A stretch of 64,000 nt of DNA from the NCBI RefSeq assembly GCF_029989365.1, contig NZ_JAPRAQ010000013.1:124001-188000 (forward strand), in the 5' to 3' direction. Made by a program: the position numbers and the translations under genes. The number at the start of each line of letters is the position of its first letter. Within the stretch, counting starts at the first letter, position 1. Below the pieces are notes generated by a model. That model searched no databases. It worked only from the letters and a program-made list of their open reading frames with translations, and was not told where the DNA came from. This stretch comes from Bradyrhizobium sp. Arg816. Lineage in GTDB: Bacteria > Pseudomonadota > Alphaproteobacteria > Rhizobiales > Xanthobacteraceae. Shown here piece by piece: positions 25,224 to 34,122 of this stretch.

Positions 25224-26957
25224 ATGACCGGCAACGAGCGCAACGCAATTGAGACTTACGAGTGCGATGTGCTCGTGGCCGGATCGGGTGCCTCCGGCAT
25301 GTCGGCCGCGATCACCGCTAGATATCGCGGCCTCGACGTGCTGATCGTCGAGAAGGAGCCGCGCTTCGGCGGCACCACCGCGCGCTCCGGCGGCTGGCTC
25401 TGGATCCCCGGCACCTCGCTGGCGAAGGCCTACGGAATCGAGGAGACGCCGGAGCAAGCCCGCACGTACTTGCGCCATGAGGCCGGCAACAACTTTGACG
25501 CCGCGCGGGTCGATGCATTCCTGAGTGCGGGTCCGGAGGCGGTCGACTTCTTCACCACCAGGACCGCGCTGCGCTTCGACATGCCGCTGGTGTTTCCCGA
25601 CTATCACGCCGAAGCGCCGGGCGGGGCGCAGGGCGGCCGCTCCATGGTGACGCGCCCGTTCGACGGCCGCGAGCTCGGCGACCAGATCAAGACGCTGGGC
25701 ATGCCGCTGCCTGAGCTGACCGTGTTCGGCATGATGCTCGGCTCCGGCAAGGAGATCATCCATTTCATGCGCGTGACCAAATCGCTGACCTCGGCCGCCT
25801 ATGTCGCCAAGCGACTGTCGCGCCATTTGATGGACGTGCTGCGCTATGGCCGCGGCATGACCTTGACCAACGGCAATGCTCTCGCCGGGCGCCTCGCAAA
25901 ATCCGCGCAGGACCTGAAGATACCGATGTGGCTGTCCTCGCCGGTGCGCGAGCTGACGGTCGAGAACGGCGCGGTGACCGGCGCCATCGTCACCCGCGAA
26001 GGCCGCGAGGTGCGCGTCCGCGCGCGGCAGGGCGTCGTGCTCGCCTGTGGCGGCTTCCCGCATGACGTGGAACGCCGCAAGAAGATGTTTCCACACGCAC
26101 CGACCGGCCATGAGCATTATTCGCCCGGACCGACCGGCAACACCGGCGACGGACTGCGCCTTGCAGAAAGCGCCGGCGGACATGTCGAGGATCGCCTGCC
26201 GAACGCGGCGGCCTGGGTGCCGGTATCGGTGACCAAGCGCAAGGATGGTTCGAGCGGCGTGATGCCGCATTTCATCGACCGCGCCAAACCTGGCGTGATC
26301 GCGGTGATGCGGGACGGCAAGCGCTTTGCCAATGAGGGCAATTCCTATCACGACTTCGTCCAGGCCATGATCAAGGCCGCAAAGCCCGGCGAAGAGATCG
26401 CGGCATATCTCGTCTGCGATCACCCGACGCTACGCAAATACGGCCTCGGCTGTGTGCCGCCGTTCCCGATGCCGCTCGGTCATCACCTCGATACCGGCTA
26501 TCTCATGCGCGGCGACACGCTGGAGGCGCTGGCGGCAAAGGCCGGCATCGATGCGACGGCGTTCACCGAGACGGTCAAGCAATTCAATGCGACTGCGCCG
26601 CAAGGGCACGACGCCGCCTTCGGCAAAGGTTCAAAAGCCTATAACCGGTATCAGGGCGACGCCATGCACGGCCCGAACCCCTGCATCGCGCCGATCGAGA
26701 ACGGTCCGTTCTACGCCATCAAGATGGTGATCGGCGATCTCGGCACCTATGCCGGCATCGTCACCGACGAGAACGCGCGGGCGCTGGACGCCGAAGGCCG
26801 GGTGATTCCCGGGCTCTATGCCGCCGGCAACGACATGGCGAGCATCATGGGCGGCAATTATCCCGGTGCCGGCATCACGCTTGGGCCGGCGCTGACCTTC
26901 GGTTACATTGCCGGCCGTCATCTCGCCGACAGCGCCGCCAAGCGCAACGCGGCGTAA
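25224..26957 (+). CDS. FAD-dependent oxidoreductase (fumarate reductase/3-ketosteroid dehydrogenase family)
   Basis: 577-aa flavoprotein. The dinucleotide fold reads VLVAGSGASGMSAAITARYR (about 15-34) with the ribose-binding Glu in IVEKE. GGTTARSGGWLWIPG (about 50-64) and the C-terminal GLYAAGNDMASIMGGNYPGA (about 533-552) are characteristic of the flavin-dependent succinate/fumarate, steroid and urocanate dehydrogenase group. It probably introduces or reduces a C=C bond next to a carbonyl. It follows the SBP by 7 bp, so the substrate is probably the imported ligand. No signal peptide. Confidence 0.88.
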   Translation: MTGNERNAIETYECDVLVAGSGASGMSAAITARYRGLDVLIVEKEPRFGGTTARSGGWLWIPGTSLAKAYGIEETPEQARTYLRHEAGNNFDAARVDAFLSAGPEAVDFFTTRTALRFDMPLVFPDYHAEAPGGAQGGRSMVTRPFDGRELGDQIKTLGMPLPELTVFGMMLGSGKEIIHFMRVTKSLTSAAYVAKRLSRHLMDVLRYGRGMTLTNGNALAGRLAKSAQDLKIPMWLSSPVRELTVENGAVTGAIVTREGREVRVRARQGVVLACGGFPHDVERRKKMFPHAPTGHEHYSPGPTGNTGDGLRLAESAGGHVEDRLPNAAAWVPVSVTKRKDGSSGVMPHFIDRAKPGVIAVMRDGKRFANEGNSYHDFVQAMIKAAKPGEEIAAYLVCDHPTLRKYGLGCVPPFPMPLGHHLDTGYLMRGDTLEALAAKAGIDATAFTETVKQFNATAPQGHDAAFGKGSKAYNRYQGDAMHGPNPCIAPIENGPFYAIKMVIGDLGTYAGIVTDENARALDAEGRVIPGLYAAGNDMASIMGGNYPGAGITLGPALTFGYIAGRHLADSAAKRNAA

Positions 26958-26976
26958 GCCACGCGCCAGGAGACGC

Positions 26977-27771
26977 ATGAAGAGAGAAAGCCGCGGCATC
27001 CAGTCGATCGAGGTCGGCGGAGAATTGCTCCGCGCGCTCGCGAGATGCGGCGAGCCGATGATGCTGCGCGATCTCGCGCGCGAGGCCGGCATGACGCCGG
27101 CCAAGGCGCATCCCTATCTCGCCAGCTTCTCCCGCATCGGGCTGATCGAGCAGGACGAGACCACTGGCCGCTACGAGATCGGCGCGCTGGCGCTGGAGCT
27201 CGGCCTGATCAGCCTGCGCCGTCTCTCCGGCGTGCGCATCGCGCGTCCGAAGATCGCAGGCCTCGCGAGCCAGATCGGCCATGCCGTCTCGCTCGCGGTC
27301 TGGGGCACCCACGGCCCGACCGTGGTGCAGCTCGAAGAGCCGGGCCAGCCCGTGCACATCGTGATGCGCGCCGGCTCGGTGATGGCGCTGCTGGAAACCG
27401 CGACCGGCCGCGCCTTTGCAGCCTTCCTGCCGGAGAAGACCATCAACGCCGCGCTCGAAAGCGGTCTCGACCGTCATGGCGTCGGCTACAATCCGAAGCG
27501 CGCGATGAAAGGCGCGAAGGTCGCCGAGATGCTCACGGAGGTCCGCAAGCACGGCCTCGCCCGCGCGCTCGGCGATCCCCTGCCCGGCGTCAATGCATTC
27601 TCGGCACCGGTGTTCGACCATTCCGGCCATGTCGCGCTGGTGATCACCGCGATGGGGCCTGAAGGCACGTTCGATGCGCGCTGGGACAGCCCGATCGCCC
27701 ATGCCCTGCGCGACTGCGCCGGCGGCATCTCGAAGCGGCTGGGTTATGGGATGACGATTGCGGCGGAGTGA
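26977..27771 (+). CDS. IclR-family transcriptional regulator
   Basis: 264 aa. ATG 26977 has AGGAG at 4 nt. Winged-helix domain residues about 7-65 with AREAGMTPAKAHPYLASFSR as recognition helix, then an effector domain (SLAVWGTHGPTVVQLEEPGQ; ALLETATGRAFAAFLP). Third gene of the SBP/oxidoreductase operon, 19 bp downstream. The palindrome over the operon promoter at 23932 is a likely autoregulatory site. Effector unknown. Confidence 0.92.
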   Translation: MKRESRGIQSIEVGGELLRALARCGEPMMLRDLAREAGMTPAKAHPYLASFSRIGLIEQDETTGRYEIGALALELGLISLRRLSGVRIARPKIAGLASQIGHAVSLAVWGTHGPTVVQLEEPGQPVHIVMRAGSVMALLETATGRAFAAFLPEKTINAALESGLDRHGVGYNPKRAMKGAKVAEMLTEVRKHGLARALGDPLPGVNAFSAPVFDHSGHVALVITAMGPEGTFDARWDSPIAHALRDCAGGISKRLGYGMTIAAE

Positions 27772-27777
27772 TCGCCG

Positions 27778-29928
27778 CTAAAGCGGCGCGATCTTCACCT
27801 CTTCCGCAGAAATCGATCCGCTGTCGACGACCAACGCGACCGCGCCGCCGTTAAGGCGGAGATCGTCCGCATCCTGCACGCTGAACAGCTTCTTGCCGTC
27901 GACATAGGCTTCGATGTCGCTGCCGGACACACGCAGCTCGATCTTGTACTTCCGGTCAAGCTGCCAGGGAAAACGTTCACTGGCGAGCACGTTCTCGTCA
28001 TGCACGCGCTTGATCAAGCGGACGCGGCCGCCATCGGCGCGGTCGAACATCAGTGCATAATAGCGCTCGCGGCCCTGTACGCGCGCGGCGAGGCCCCAAG
28101 CGCTCGCCAGCAGCGGCATGATCTCGGACGTCACGCGATAATCCTTCCAGTCGCGCGAGCCCTGCGCGATGAAGCCGATCCCGTCGCCGTTGGTGACGCG
28201 CAGCCCTTCCCAGCGGGTCTGGAACTGGCTGACATTGTTGACCCAGGCGTGCTTCCACATCGTGCTGAGATTGTTGTCCGGCCGCTTCAGAACGGTGTCG
28301 GCCGCACCGCCCCAGGTCAGATAGTCCAGATACAACGTGCCATCTGCGCCGAGCGGATCGCGCGTCTCGATCTCGGCGCCGATCTCGAAGATCGGATAGG
28401 CGCCTGTCTCCGGTACCTGCCAGCTCAGCACGACCTCGCAGCCGCCGGTCAGCTCCTGCGCGTCGCTATAGATCTGCACCAGCTCGTCGCGCTCGTCATA
28501 GACGCTGGCGAACAACCGCACCGCGACGGTGCCACTGTCCGTTTCAGACTCCAGCCGGCATTCGACGCGCTGGCCCGAATACAGCGTCGGACAGGACACC
28601 AGCTGATAGGTCGGCATGGTGAACACCTCCTTGTCGAAAAAGGTGGGGCTCGCGATTCGTGCGACGCGGCCGGGCGCCAGGCGGCGGAAGTCGATCGCGA
28701 GACTGCGCTCACCGGTCCGGCTGTGGCCGGCGACGTTGCTGATCCCGACCTCGTGCAGCCGCGCCGGCGCGCCACCCTTGGCGTGGAAGCCTTGCAGGCT
28801 GCCCGGGAAATTGAAATTGAAGCGCGCACCATTCTTGGCCACGGCCAGTGCGGGCGCGCCCGCCAGCGCCAGCCCTGCCGCGACCAGCGATTGCGTCTCG
28901 ATGACCGCATCGGTAATCGCAGCGCCGCCATCAGCGGTCGAGATGTACATGCGGTCGGCAATCGGCGTGCGGAAATCCGGCCCGGCATCGAGGCCGGCCA
29001 CTCCAGTGCGGATGCCGAACAGGCAGCCGACATTGCCGGCGTTGCAGTCGGTGTCCCAGCCCGCGGTGTTGGCGATGCGCATCGCCTCCTGAAAACTGTT
29101 CTCGCCGTAGAGCGTCGCCAGGATGATCAGCGCGTGGTTGGGCACGACGTGGCAATTGCCGAGGAATTTGTCGTAGCCATAACGTTCGGCGATCAGCGCG
29201 CGGGTCCGCTCCCAGTCGTTGCTGTTGTCGCCGGCGTGCCAGTCGCGGACGTCGTTGACGACGCGCCGGATCAGCGCGTCCTTCGGCACGAAGGAAAGAC
29301 CTGTGTCGATCAGCTTCTGCACGTCGCGCTCGACGAAAGCCTGCGCCTCCATCGCTGCGAGCAGCTTTGCGGCATGCACGGACTCGCCGTCATGGCTGAC
29401 GCGCCCGGCCTGGTCGGCGAGATAGGCGGCCTGCTCGGGATTGCCGGGGCTCACCATCGCCCAGCCGTCGATGAAGATCTGTGCGCCGATCTGCTCGGCC
29501 ACTGTCGTGCCGTTCAGCTCGATCGAGCCGCTCTGCGGCGCGGGGATGCCGGCCTTCAGGCGGAGATAAGCGGTGTGCTCGGTCGAATTGCCGATGCCGC
29601 CCCACCACAGCACCGCGCGCTCCTCGACGATGTAGTTCAGCCAGGCTTGGCCAACCTGCTTGGCGGTCAGGCGCTTCGGATAGCCGTTGTCGGCGAGCGC
29701 GCGCGGAAACGCAAAGGTGCCGGAGACGTCGTCGTCAGTGACGACGAGATGATGCGAGCGCAACGCGACGTCACGGCGCTCGTTGACGTAATAATTGATC
29801 GGCCCGAGCTCCTGCATGATGCGCTCATAGGTCCAGCCCTCGAAGGGCCGGCCGAGATAGACGCCGATGAGCTTGCCGAGCACGCCGGCATAGACGCGCT
29901 CGGCGTAGTCATGAGGAATAGCGGTCAC
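27778..29928 (-). CDS. ADP-ribosylglycohydrolase-family protein fused to a C-terminal beta-sandwich
   Basis: 716 aa. GTG 29928 has GGGAG 7 nt upstream. Residues 1 to about 350 are a DraG/ARH fold: metal ligands in VVTDDDVSG (about 62-70) and in GWDTDCNAGNVG (about 291-302), the two signature clusters of the family. Then comes a linker beta domain (about 370-530). Residues about 550-716 resemble concanavalin-like DUF1080/LamG domains (ARVQGRERYYALMFDR; YKIELRVSGSDIEAYVDGKK). It is larger than typical 300-350-aa ARH proteins. It lies 36 bp after lacI in a sugar ABC locus, so it may cleave an N- or O-glycoside rather than ADP-ribosyl protein. No signal peptide was seen. Confidence 0.82.
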   Translation of the reverse strand: MTAIPHDYAERVYAGVLGKLIGVYLGRPFEGWTYERIMQELGPINYYVNERRDVALRSHHLVVTDDDVSGTFAFPRALADNGYPKRLTAKQVGQAWLNYIVEERAVLWWGGIGNSTEHTAYLRLKAGIPAPQSGSIELNGTTVAEQIGAQIFIDGWAMVSPGNPEQAAYLADQAGRVSHDGESVHAAKLLAAMEAQAFVERDVQKLIDTGLSFVPKDALIRRVVNDVRDWHAGDNSNDWERTRALIAERYGYDKFLGNCHVVPNHALIILATLYGENSFQEAMRIANTAGWDTDCNAGNVGCLFGIRTGVAGLDAGPDFRTPIADRMYISTADGGAAITDAVIETQSLVAAGLALAGAPALAVAKNGARFNFNFPGSLQGFHAKGGAPARLHEVGISNVAGHSRTGERSLAIDFRRLAPGRVARIASPTFFDKEVFTMPTYQLVSCPTLYSGQRVECRLESETDSGTVAVRLFASVYDERDELVQIYSDAQELTGGCEVVLSWQVPETGAYPIFEIGAEIETRDPLGADGTLYLDYLTWGGAADTVLKRPDNNLSTMWKHAWVNNVSQFQTRWEGLRVTNGDGIGFIAQGSRDWKDYRVTSEIMPLLASAWGLAARVQGRERYYALMFDRADGGRVRLIKRVHDENVLASERFPWQLDRKYKIELRVSGSDIEAYVDGKKLFSVQDADDLRLNGGAVALVVDSGSISAEEVKIAPL

Positions 29929-29964
29929 TTGTTCACTCCCACGTTCAATTGCTTGGCTCGCCGA

Positions 29965-31020
29965 TCAGACCGACGAGCGTTTCATGATCTCGAATTTCAA
30001 TTCATGGCTCTTGCCCGGGGGCTCGAGCCCGCCCGGCTGCAACCGCCTGACCAGCGTTTCCGCAGCGAGCGCGCCGAGGTCGAACTCCGGCTGCCGCACC
30101 GTGGTGAGGCCGAGCAGCTTTGCGACCGGAATGTCGTCGAAGCCGGCGATCGCGATGTCACCGGGAATCGAGAGCCCGGCGCTGCGCGCCGCTTCCATCG
30201 CGCCGAGCGCCAGGACGTCGCTGGCGCCGAACACAGCGGTCGGGCGCTCGCCCTTGCGTTCGAGCAGCCGCTTCATCGCGCGCGCGCCGGATTCCTCCGA
30301 ATAGGCGCTATCGGTGATGAAATCGGGCGTTAGCCCCGCCTCCCGCATCACCGCGCCGTAGCCCTGTGCGCGGCGCTGGCTCGGGCCGAACTCGGCCTGG
30401 ATCATGGCGATGCGGCGATGCCCGCGCGCGATTAGAAGCCGCGTCATCTCGGCGGCCGCTTCCGCGTTGTCGATATAGACGCTGTCGATCGCGAGCGGCC
30501 CGTCCGGCTTGTGCTGGCTTTCCAACCGCACCAGCGGAATGCCCTTGCGCGCGAGCACAGCAAGCTGCGGCGCGCGCAGGTGGAAGAATGTCGCGACCAC
30601 GCCGTCGGCACGGCCCTGCAACAGCCAGTCGATGGCGCGCGCCTCGCGCTCGGGCCGTCCGTCCGTGTCGAAGATCAGCACGTCATAGCCGGCCGGTGCC
30701 GCAACCGCCTGCAACCCGCGTACGAGACCGGGATAGAACGGGTTGGTGATATCCGGGATGACACAGGCGAACGTCATGGTCCGCGCGCTGCGCAGCATCC
30801 GCGCCGGATGGTTCGGCCGGTAGCCCAGCCCCTCCGCGACTTCGAGAATGCGCGTACGCGTCGCCGGCGGGACCGACGGCGTCTCCGCCTTGTTCAGGAC
30901 GAGCGATACCGCGGCCTGCGAAACGCCGGCCGCGAGCGCGATATCCTTCTGCGTGGGGCGGGCCGGCGCCGCTTTGTCGCGCCCCTTCCCCCGCTTCGTC
31001 CTCGTTGTTGACGTCGCCAT
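29965..31020 (-). CDS. LacI-family transcriptional repressor
   Basis: 351 aa. After a basic N-terminal extension the helix-turn-helix reads TQKDIALAAGVSQAAVSLVL (about 23-42), then a hinge ending YRPNHPARMLRSART, then a periplasmic-binding-like effector domain (VFGASDVLALGAMEAARSAG near 260). Divergent from the ABC sugar genes at 31097 and followed by the ARH fusion gene, so it probably controls both directions through the palindrome at 31032. Inducer unknown, presumably a sugar. Confidence 0.94.
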   Translation of the reverse strand: MATSTTRTKRGKGRDKAAPARPTQKDIALAAGVSQAAVSLVLNKAETPSVPPATRTRILEVAEGLGYRPNHPARMLRSARTMTFACVIPDITNPFYPGLVRGLQAVAAPAGYDVLIFDTDGRPEREARAIDWLLQGRADGVVATFFHLRAPQLAVLARKGIPLVRLESQHKPDGPLAIDSVYIDNAEAAAEMTRLLIARGHRRIAMIQAEFGPSQRRAQGYGAVMREAGLTPDFITDSAYSEESGARAMKRLLERKGERPTAVFGASDVLALGAMEAARSAGLSIPGDIAIAGFDDIPVAKLLGLTTVRQPEFDLGALAAETLVRRLQPGGLEPPGKSHELKFEIMKRSSV

Positions 31021-31031
31021 TTCGCTTAGTT

Positions 31032-31039
31032 ATACGTAT
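31032..31039. promoter_or_regulatory. LacI-type operator candidate
   Basis: ATACGTAT, a perfect palindrome with the central CG typical of LacI-family operators, sits in an AT-rich stretch 12 bp before lacI and 57 bp before the SBP gene. Flanking bases (TT and TA) do not extend the symmetry. Confidence 0.5.
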
Positions 31040-31096
31040 TATTAAAGCAAAATCAACAATCGTCACTACTCTTCGAGGAAACCGAGGTTCTTCGCC

Positions 31097-32437
31097 ATGA
31101 CCATGACCCGACGCCAGCTTGTTGCCTCCATTCCCGCCGCTGCCCTTGCGGCAGGCCTGCCGCGCAGCGCCTATTCTCAGGACGGACGCAAGGTCGTGAC
31201 GTTCTGGTTCGGCCAGGCGAATTCGGACGGACAGGCCGCGCTGCGCAACGATCTGGTCGAGGCCTTCAACACCTCGCAGGACAAATATCTGCTCCAGCTC
31301 GAGGTAAAGGGCGCGGCGGTCAACAACCTCCTGAAGGTCGCCCTCGTTGCCGGCAACGGCCCCGACATCGTGCAGACCGCGGGCCCCGCCTATCTCACCG
31401 CGATCGCTAATGCCGGCCAGGTGCTGCCCCTCGACGATTTCGCCGAGAAGTACAAGTGGAAGGATCGTTTCCTCGCACCGCTGCTCAACACCAGCGTCTA
31501 TGGCGGCAAGCTTTACGCCCTGCCCCGCGACTACGAGTCGATGCACCTGTTCTACAACAAGGAGCTGTTCAAGCAGAACGGCTGGAAGCTGCCGACCAAC
31601 CGTCAGGAGATGGAAGAGGTCGCCGACGCCGCGCTCGCCAAGGGCATCATCCCCTTCGGCGCCGGCAATGCCGACTGGAAGGGTGTCAACGAATGGCTGA
31701 TGACGGTGTTCTTCAACAACGTCGCCGGCCCCGATAATGTCCGCAAGGCGCTCGCGGGCGAACTGCCCTGGACGGCGCCGCCTTTCGTCGAGGCGGTCGA
31801 GCTGTCAAAAGCCTGGTACAACAAGGGCTATTTCGGCAAGAACTACTTCTCGCTAACGATCGAGCAGAGCTTCCTTCAGGTCGTCAACGCCAAGGCGGCG
31901 ATGGCGTTCAGCGGCACCTGGTCGTTCGGCACCAAATCCTACGGCATGTCGAAGCCCGACACGGTGATGGACGTGATGCCGACGCCGACGCTGGGCTCGG
32001 CCTTCTCGGGCTCGCTGGTGCATCTGGCCTGCGGCGCGACGCTGTCGATCGCAAAAACCTCGCAGAACGCCGAGGGCGCCGCCGCCGTATTCGAGTTCAT
32101 GCTGACGCGCAAATTCTACGAGACCATGAACCGCGATTGGCCCGGCAAGTGGGCGCTGCCGGTGAAGGACCTGCCGCCGGACATGCTGCAGGGCATCGGC
32201 TATCCCCTGTTCGAGAAGACCATTGCGAATCTGCACGAGGCCTTCAGCAAGGGGCAGTACGGCTTCACCACCTGGACGTTCTGGCCCGGCGCCACCAACT
32301 CCTACCTGATCGAGGGCATCGAGCAAGTCTGGCTCAACAAGATCACGGCGGATGCGTATCTGACGCGGATGCAGACGCTGTTCGCCCAGGAAGCAAAGGA
32401 CGGCAAGGTGCCGCCGCTGCCGCCGCGGACGGCCTGA
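31097..32437 (+). CDS. ABC sugar transporter solute-binding protein
   Basis: 446-aa extracellular SBP (MalE/UgpB family). The N-terminus MTMTRRQLVASIPAAALAAG carries a twin-arginine-like TRRQLV motif before the hydrophobic stretch; cleavage is expected near YSQ-DG. The SBP signature GNGPDIVQTAGPAYLTAI is at about 88-105 and the ligand region KLYALPRDYESMHLFYNK at about 138-155. First gene of a three-gene ABC operon controlled by LacI. Likely ligand a mono- or disaccharide or sugar derivative. Confidence 0.93.
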   Translation: MTMTRRQLVASIPAAALAAGLPRSAYSQDGRKVVTFWFGQANSDGQAALRNDLVEAFNTSQDKYLLQLEVKGAAVNNLLKVALVAGNGPDIVQTAGPAYLTAIANAGQVLPLDDFAEKYKWKDRFLAPLLNTSVYGGKLYALPRDYESMHLFYNKELFKQNGWKLPTNRQEMEEVADAALAKGIIPFGAGNADWKGVNEWLMTVFFNNVAGPDNVRKALAGELPWTAPPFVEAVELSKAWYNKGYFGKNYFSLTIEQSFLQVVNAKAAMAFSGTWSFGTKSYGMSKPDTVMDVMPTPTLGSAFSGSLVHLACGATLSIAKTSQNAEGAAAVFEFMLTRKFYETMNRDWPGKWALPVKDLPPDMLQGIGYPLFEKTIANLHEAFSKGQYGFTTWTFWPGATNSYLIEGIEQVWLNKITADAYLTRMQTLFAQEAKDGKVPPLPPRTA

Positions 32438-32444
32438 CCTCAAG

Positions 32445-33293
32445 ATGTGGCTGTTCGCGCTCCCGGCGCTGCTGATCAATATCTGCATCATCCTGGTGCC
32501 CGCCGTGCTGACATTCACGGCTGCGTTCTTCATCTGGGATGGTGTGGGTACGCCGATGTGGGCGGGACTGGCCAATTTCCAGAACATGGCCGCCGATCCC
32601 GTGTTCTGGTCCGCGTTGACCAACAACTTCATCTGGACCGCGATCTTTCTCACCGTTCCGGTCTGCCTCGCGCTGGTCATGGCCGCGGCGCTGCTGATGG
32701 CGCCGAAGGCGCGCATCGTCGTTCAGTCGATCATCTTCCTACCGCGCATCATCGCGGTCGCGGTCACCGGACGCATCTTCCAAGGCATGATCTTCAGCCC
32801 CGCGACCGGAATCGTCGCCTGGCTCAACGAACACGGCTTTTCGATCTCCGACCCCCTCGCGGATCCCGACCGTTCGCTTTACGCGGTCGCGGCGGTGGAC
32901 ATCTGGCACTGGTGGGGCTTTCTCGCCGTCGTGTTCCTGTCGGCGATGCGGCAGATCAGCGTTGACCAGATCGAGGCGGCGCGACTTGATGGCGCCGGCT
33001 TCTTCGCGCTGTTCCGCTACGTGCTGATCCCGGGTATCCGCCCAACACTTACTCTCATGCTGATCCTCACCGTGATCTGGTCGTTCCAGGTGTTCGAGTT
33101 CATCTTCATCGTCACCCGCGGCGGGCCGGCCTATGGCAGCGAGGTGCTGGCGACGTTTGCCTATCGCCACGCCTTCTTCGAGGGCGATGTCGGCCAGGCC
33201 GCGGCGGCCGCCTGCGTCATGAGCCTGTTCGGCCTGTGCGCCACTGCCGTCTATCTCTGGCTCCAGATCACCGACGACGCGCAATCGACATGA
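32445..33293 (+). CDS. ABC sugar transporter permease (MalF/UgpA type)
   Basis: 282 aa, six predicted helices; the first begins at residue 2 (WLFALPALLINICIILVPAV). The EAA loop reads QIEAARLDGAGFFALFRYVL (about 182-201), the site that contacts the ATPase. It lies 7 bp after the SBP gene and its stop overlaps the next start (ATGA). No ATPase gene is in the cluster, so a shared MsmK/UgpC-type ATPase must be encoded elsewhere. Confidence 0.93.
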   Translation: MWLFALPALLINICIILVPAVLTFTAAFFIWDGVGTPMWAGLANFQNMAADPVFWSALTNNFIWTAIFLTVPVCLALVMAAALLMAPKARIVVQSIIFLPRIIAVAVTGRIFQGMIFSPATGIVAWLNEHGFSISDPLADPDRSLYAVAAVDIWHWWGFLAVVFLSAMRQISVDQIEAARLDGAGFFALFRYVLIPGIRPTLTLMLILTVIWSFQVFEFIFIVTRGGPAYGSEVLATFAYRHAFFEGDVGQAAAAACVMSLFGLCATAVYLWLQITDDAQST

Positions 33294-34117
33294 TCGGGGA
33301 TCGCTGGAGCAGGACGTTCGCCCTTGGGCTGATCGGCGTCGCATCGTTCAGCTCGCTGCTGCCGATCGTGCTCGCCGTCATGAACGCGCTGAAGACGACG
33401 GTCGAGATCGGCAGCAATCCACTGGCGTTACCGACCCAGTTGCACTGGGAGAATTTCTCCTCGGCCTGGCGCAATGCCCAGCTCGGCCCCAGCCTGCTGC
33501 ACAGCGCCGAGATCGCGATCCTGACCATCGTGATGGTCTGCGTCACCGCGACGCCCTGCGCCTATGTGCTGGCGCGCCAGAAAGGCAAATTCTGGCGCTT
33601 CATCACCTTCTACTTCATGGCCACGATCACCGTGCCCGTGCAGCTATACCTCTACCCGCTGTATTTCATCTTCGCGAAGCTCGGCCTCGTCAATTCGATC
33701 CCGGCCGTGGCGCTGATCTACACCGCGATGTTCTCGCCGTTCGCGATCTTCCTGCTGCGCACCTATGCGCTGGCGATCCCCGTCGCGCTGGAGGAGGCCG
33801 CGCAAGTCGACGGCGCAAAGCCGTGGCAAACGTTCTTCTACGTGATCCTGCCGATGATGCGGCCGGGATTGCTCACGGTTGCCATCATCGTCGGCCTGAA
33901 TGCCTGGAACGAGTTCGTCATCGCCGTGACGTTCCTGCAAAACGACAGCAACGTCACCGCGATCGTGCGCTTCTACAATCTCACCGGCCAGTATTCGACC
34001 GACTGGGGCGAGATGCTCGCCGCCGCCGTGACCATCGTGCTGCCGATCGTCGTGATCTTCGTGCTGCTGCAGCGCCAGTTCATCGACGGCATGACCTCGG
34101 GCGCGGTGAAGTCGTAA
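33290..34117 (+). CDS. ABC sugar transporter permease (MalG/UgpE type)
   Basis: 275 aa from ATG 33290, which overlaps the previous stop. Six helices and the EAA loop EEAAQVDGAKPWQTFFYVIL (about 165-184). Pairs with the upstream permease. The gene ends 5 bp from the convergent SDR gene. Confidence 0.93.
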   Translation: MIGDRWSRTFALGLIGVASFSSLLPIVLAVMNALKTTVEIGSNPLALPTQLHWENFSSAWRNAQLGPSLLHSAEIAILTIVMVCVTATPCAYVLARQKGKFWRFITFYFMATITVPVQLYLYPLYFIFAKLGLVNSIPAVALIYTAMFSPFAIFLLRTYALAIPVALEEAAQVDGAKPWQTFFYVILPMMRPGLLTVAIIVGLNAWNEFVIAVTFLQNDSNVTAIVRFYNLTGQYSTDWGEMLAAAVTIVLPIVVIFVLLQRQFIDGMTSGAVKS

Positions 34118-34122
34118 GATCC

